Assembly: GCF_007830255.1 (NCBI RefSeq) | Contig: NZ_VLKG01000006.1 | Location: 1-64,000, forward strand | Reading direction: 5' to 3' | DNA length: 64,000 nucleotides | Source: Azomonas agilis | GTDB taxonomy: Bacteria; Pseudomonadota; Gammaproteobacteria; Pseudomonadales; Pseudomonadaceae | Made by a program: the position numbers and the translations under genes | The notes under the pieces: model-generated | The model's input: only the letters and a program-made list of their open reading frames with translations | Told to the model about the DNA's origin: nothing | Database searches by the model: none | In this document: positions 63,089 through 64,000 of the stretch, piece by piece | Position numbering within the stretch: position 1 is the first letter of the stretch | How the letters are laid out: each line of letters starts with the position of its first letter

Positions 63089-64000
63089 ATGAACATAGCC
63101 ATCCTTGACGACTATCAACAAGTCGTCCAGCACCTTCCTTGCTTCAATCTGCTTAAAGGGCACAAAGTTCAAATCTTTAGCGATACGCCCGATACACGCG
63201 AACAACTCATAGCGCGCTTACAGAATCAAGAAGCCTTAGTCTTGATTCGTGAGCGCACCCTCATTGATCGAGCTTTGCTGGAGCAACTGCCTAATCTGCG
63301 CCTCATCAGCCAGACGGGCCGGATCAGCGGTCATATTGATGTCGAAGCCTGCACAGAATTGGGGGTTGCCATTGCCGAGGGACAGGGTTCTCCCGTCGCC
63401 CCGGCTGAACTTTGCTGGGCGCTGGTGATGGCCGCTAGCCGACATATTGTACCCTACGCCATGCACCTACAAGCAGGCATGTGGCAAAACAATGGCACAC
63501 TAGGTCTAGGTCGCAGCGTACAGGGGCTGACCTTTGGCATCTGGGGCTACGGAAAAATTGGTCAGCGGGTCGCCCGTTATGCTCAGGCCTTTGGCATGCA
63601 GGTTGTTATCTGGGGCAGTGAACAATCCAGAAATCAAGCCGTACAAGATGGCTTTACAGCCGCTCCAAGCCGATCTGCCTTCTTTGAGCAGTCTGACATT
63701 TTATCCTTGCATTTACGACTCAACGAGGCCACTCGTGGGCTGATCACCCAAGAAGATCTACTGCTGATGAAAAAAGATGCCCTATTAGTCAATGTCAGCC
63801 GCGCTGAACTCATAGCCCCCGGTGCATTGATCGCATCTTTGGATCAAGGACATCCCGGATTTGCAGCCTTGGATGTATTTGAATCCGAGCCTGCGAACCT
63901 AGACAATGACCCCTTGCTTAACCGACATAACGTGCTCTGCACGCCCCATATTGGTTATGTAGAACACAACAGCTATGAGCTGTACTTCAGAACAGCTTTT
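63089..64000 (+). CDS. D-2-hydroxyacid dehydrogenase (partial, 3' end missing)
   Basis: NAD(P)-dependent dehydrogenase of the D-isomer-specific 2-hydroxyacid family (SerA/PdxB-like). ATG 63089 with AAGG 9 nt upstream opens a frame of 304 codons that runs off the window without a stop. N-terminal MNIAILDDYQ, substrate LISQTGRISGHIDVEAC, the NAD loop FGIWGYGKIGQRVAR (G-x-G-x2-G), LVNVSRAELI with the conserved Arg, ALDVFESEP, and the catalytic HIGYVEHNSYELYF near the end. Almost the whole catalytic set is present. Substrate unknown. Confidence 0.86.
   Translation, partial: MNIAILDDYQQVVQHLPCFNLLKGHKVQIFSDTPDTREQLIARLQNQEALVLIRERTLIDRALLEQLPNLRLISQTGRISGHIDVEACTELGVAIAEGQGSPVAPAELCWALVMAASRHIVPYAMHLQAGMWQNNGTLGLGRSVQGLTFGIWGYGKIGQRVARYAQAFGMQVVIWGSEQSRNQAVQDGFTAAPSRSAFFEQSDILSLHLRLNEATRGLITQEDLLLMKKDALLVNVSRAELIAPGALIASLDQGHPGFAALDVFESEPANLDNDPLLNRHNVLCTPHIGYVEHNSYELYFRTAF

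Noticed and set aside
1-64000. CRISPR array
   Set aside because: No regularly spaced repeats of 23-40 bp were seen; the repeats found are isolated dyads or terminators.

Overview
The window looks like a chromosomal stretch from a gammaproteobacterium of the Pseudomonas lineage. Several adjacent gene groups match Pseudomonas arrangements from memory: coaX-birA, recJ-yaeQ, cysI-DUF934, bfd-bfr-grxD-argF, aroC-MFS-mtnB-mtnD-mtnC, dinG-OmpA-DUF6231-ychJ, the MoxR/Bat operon next to pepN-yeaC, and M23 peptidase-leuA. There are two OprD-family porins and an ErdR-like regulator. Base composition looks balanced rather than GC-rich, which suggests a lower-GC relative (Thiopseudomonas/Oblitimonas-like) rather than classical Pseudomonas. 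The genus is inference; 16S or whole-genome comparison would settle it.

Layout. 1-580: end of a prophage or prophage remnant (endolysin tail, Rz/Rz1 spanins, possible att arm repeats) beside tRNA-Leu(UAA). 739-12,575: housekeeping metabolism (hemN, putA, galU, gor, copper chaperone, truncated globin, coaX, birA) and an ErdR-like regulator. 12,553-18,000: recJ, yaeQ, a DUF3775-like gene, and sulfite reductase cysI with its DUF934 partner. 18,041-19,205: a TnpB-only IS200/IS605 (IS1341-type) element. 19,230-22,206: Fur-controlled iron storage (bfd, bfr), grxD, argF, tadA. 22,413-24,408: a Cache-domain histidine kinase and its NarL-type regulator. 24,458-28,610: methionine-salvage genes mtnC-mtnD-mtnB with an MFS transporter and aroC. 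28,814-33,942: histidine phosphatase, nadA, a CoA-transferase, and a divergent OprD porin with a striking palindromic operator. 34,019-39,358: GNAT, tcdA, ndpA, dinG, OmpA lipoprotein. 39,634-43,466: DUF6231, YchJ, a membrane-anchored Mrr-like nuclease and an AAA+ ATPase. 43,521-47,661: UspA, an LPS-kinase-like protein, a second OprD porin and a CAP-domain protein, in AT-rich surroundings. 47,837-54,310: a six-gene MoxR-DUF58-DUF4381-BatA-BatB/C-BatD operon. 54,313-60,833: pepN, yeaC, tRNA-Pro(CGG), a glutaredoxin-like protein, an M23 peptidase and leuA. 60,881-64,000: a split aerotaxis receptor (PAS protein plus CZB-type MCP) and a D-2-hydroxyacid dehydrogenase cut by the window end.

Most genes are core. 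The parts that deserve a second look are the TnpB lacking the usual RuvC-II glutamate, the 17-bp inverted repeat in front of the first porin, the membrane Mrr nuclease next to an AAA+ ATPase with an unrecognised N-terminal half, the BatB-like protein with a degenerate MIDAS, the two-gene aerotaxis receptor and the frameshifted Rz1. No CRISPR array, rRNA or complete integrase is visible.
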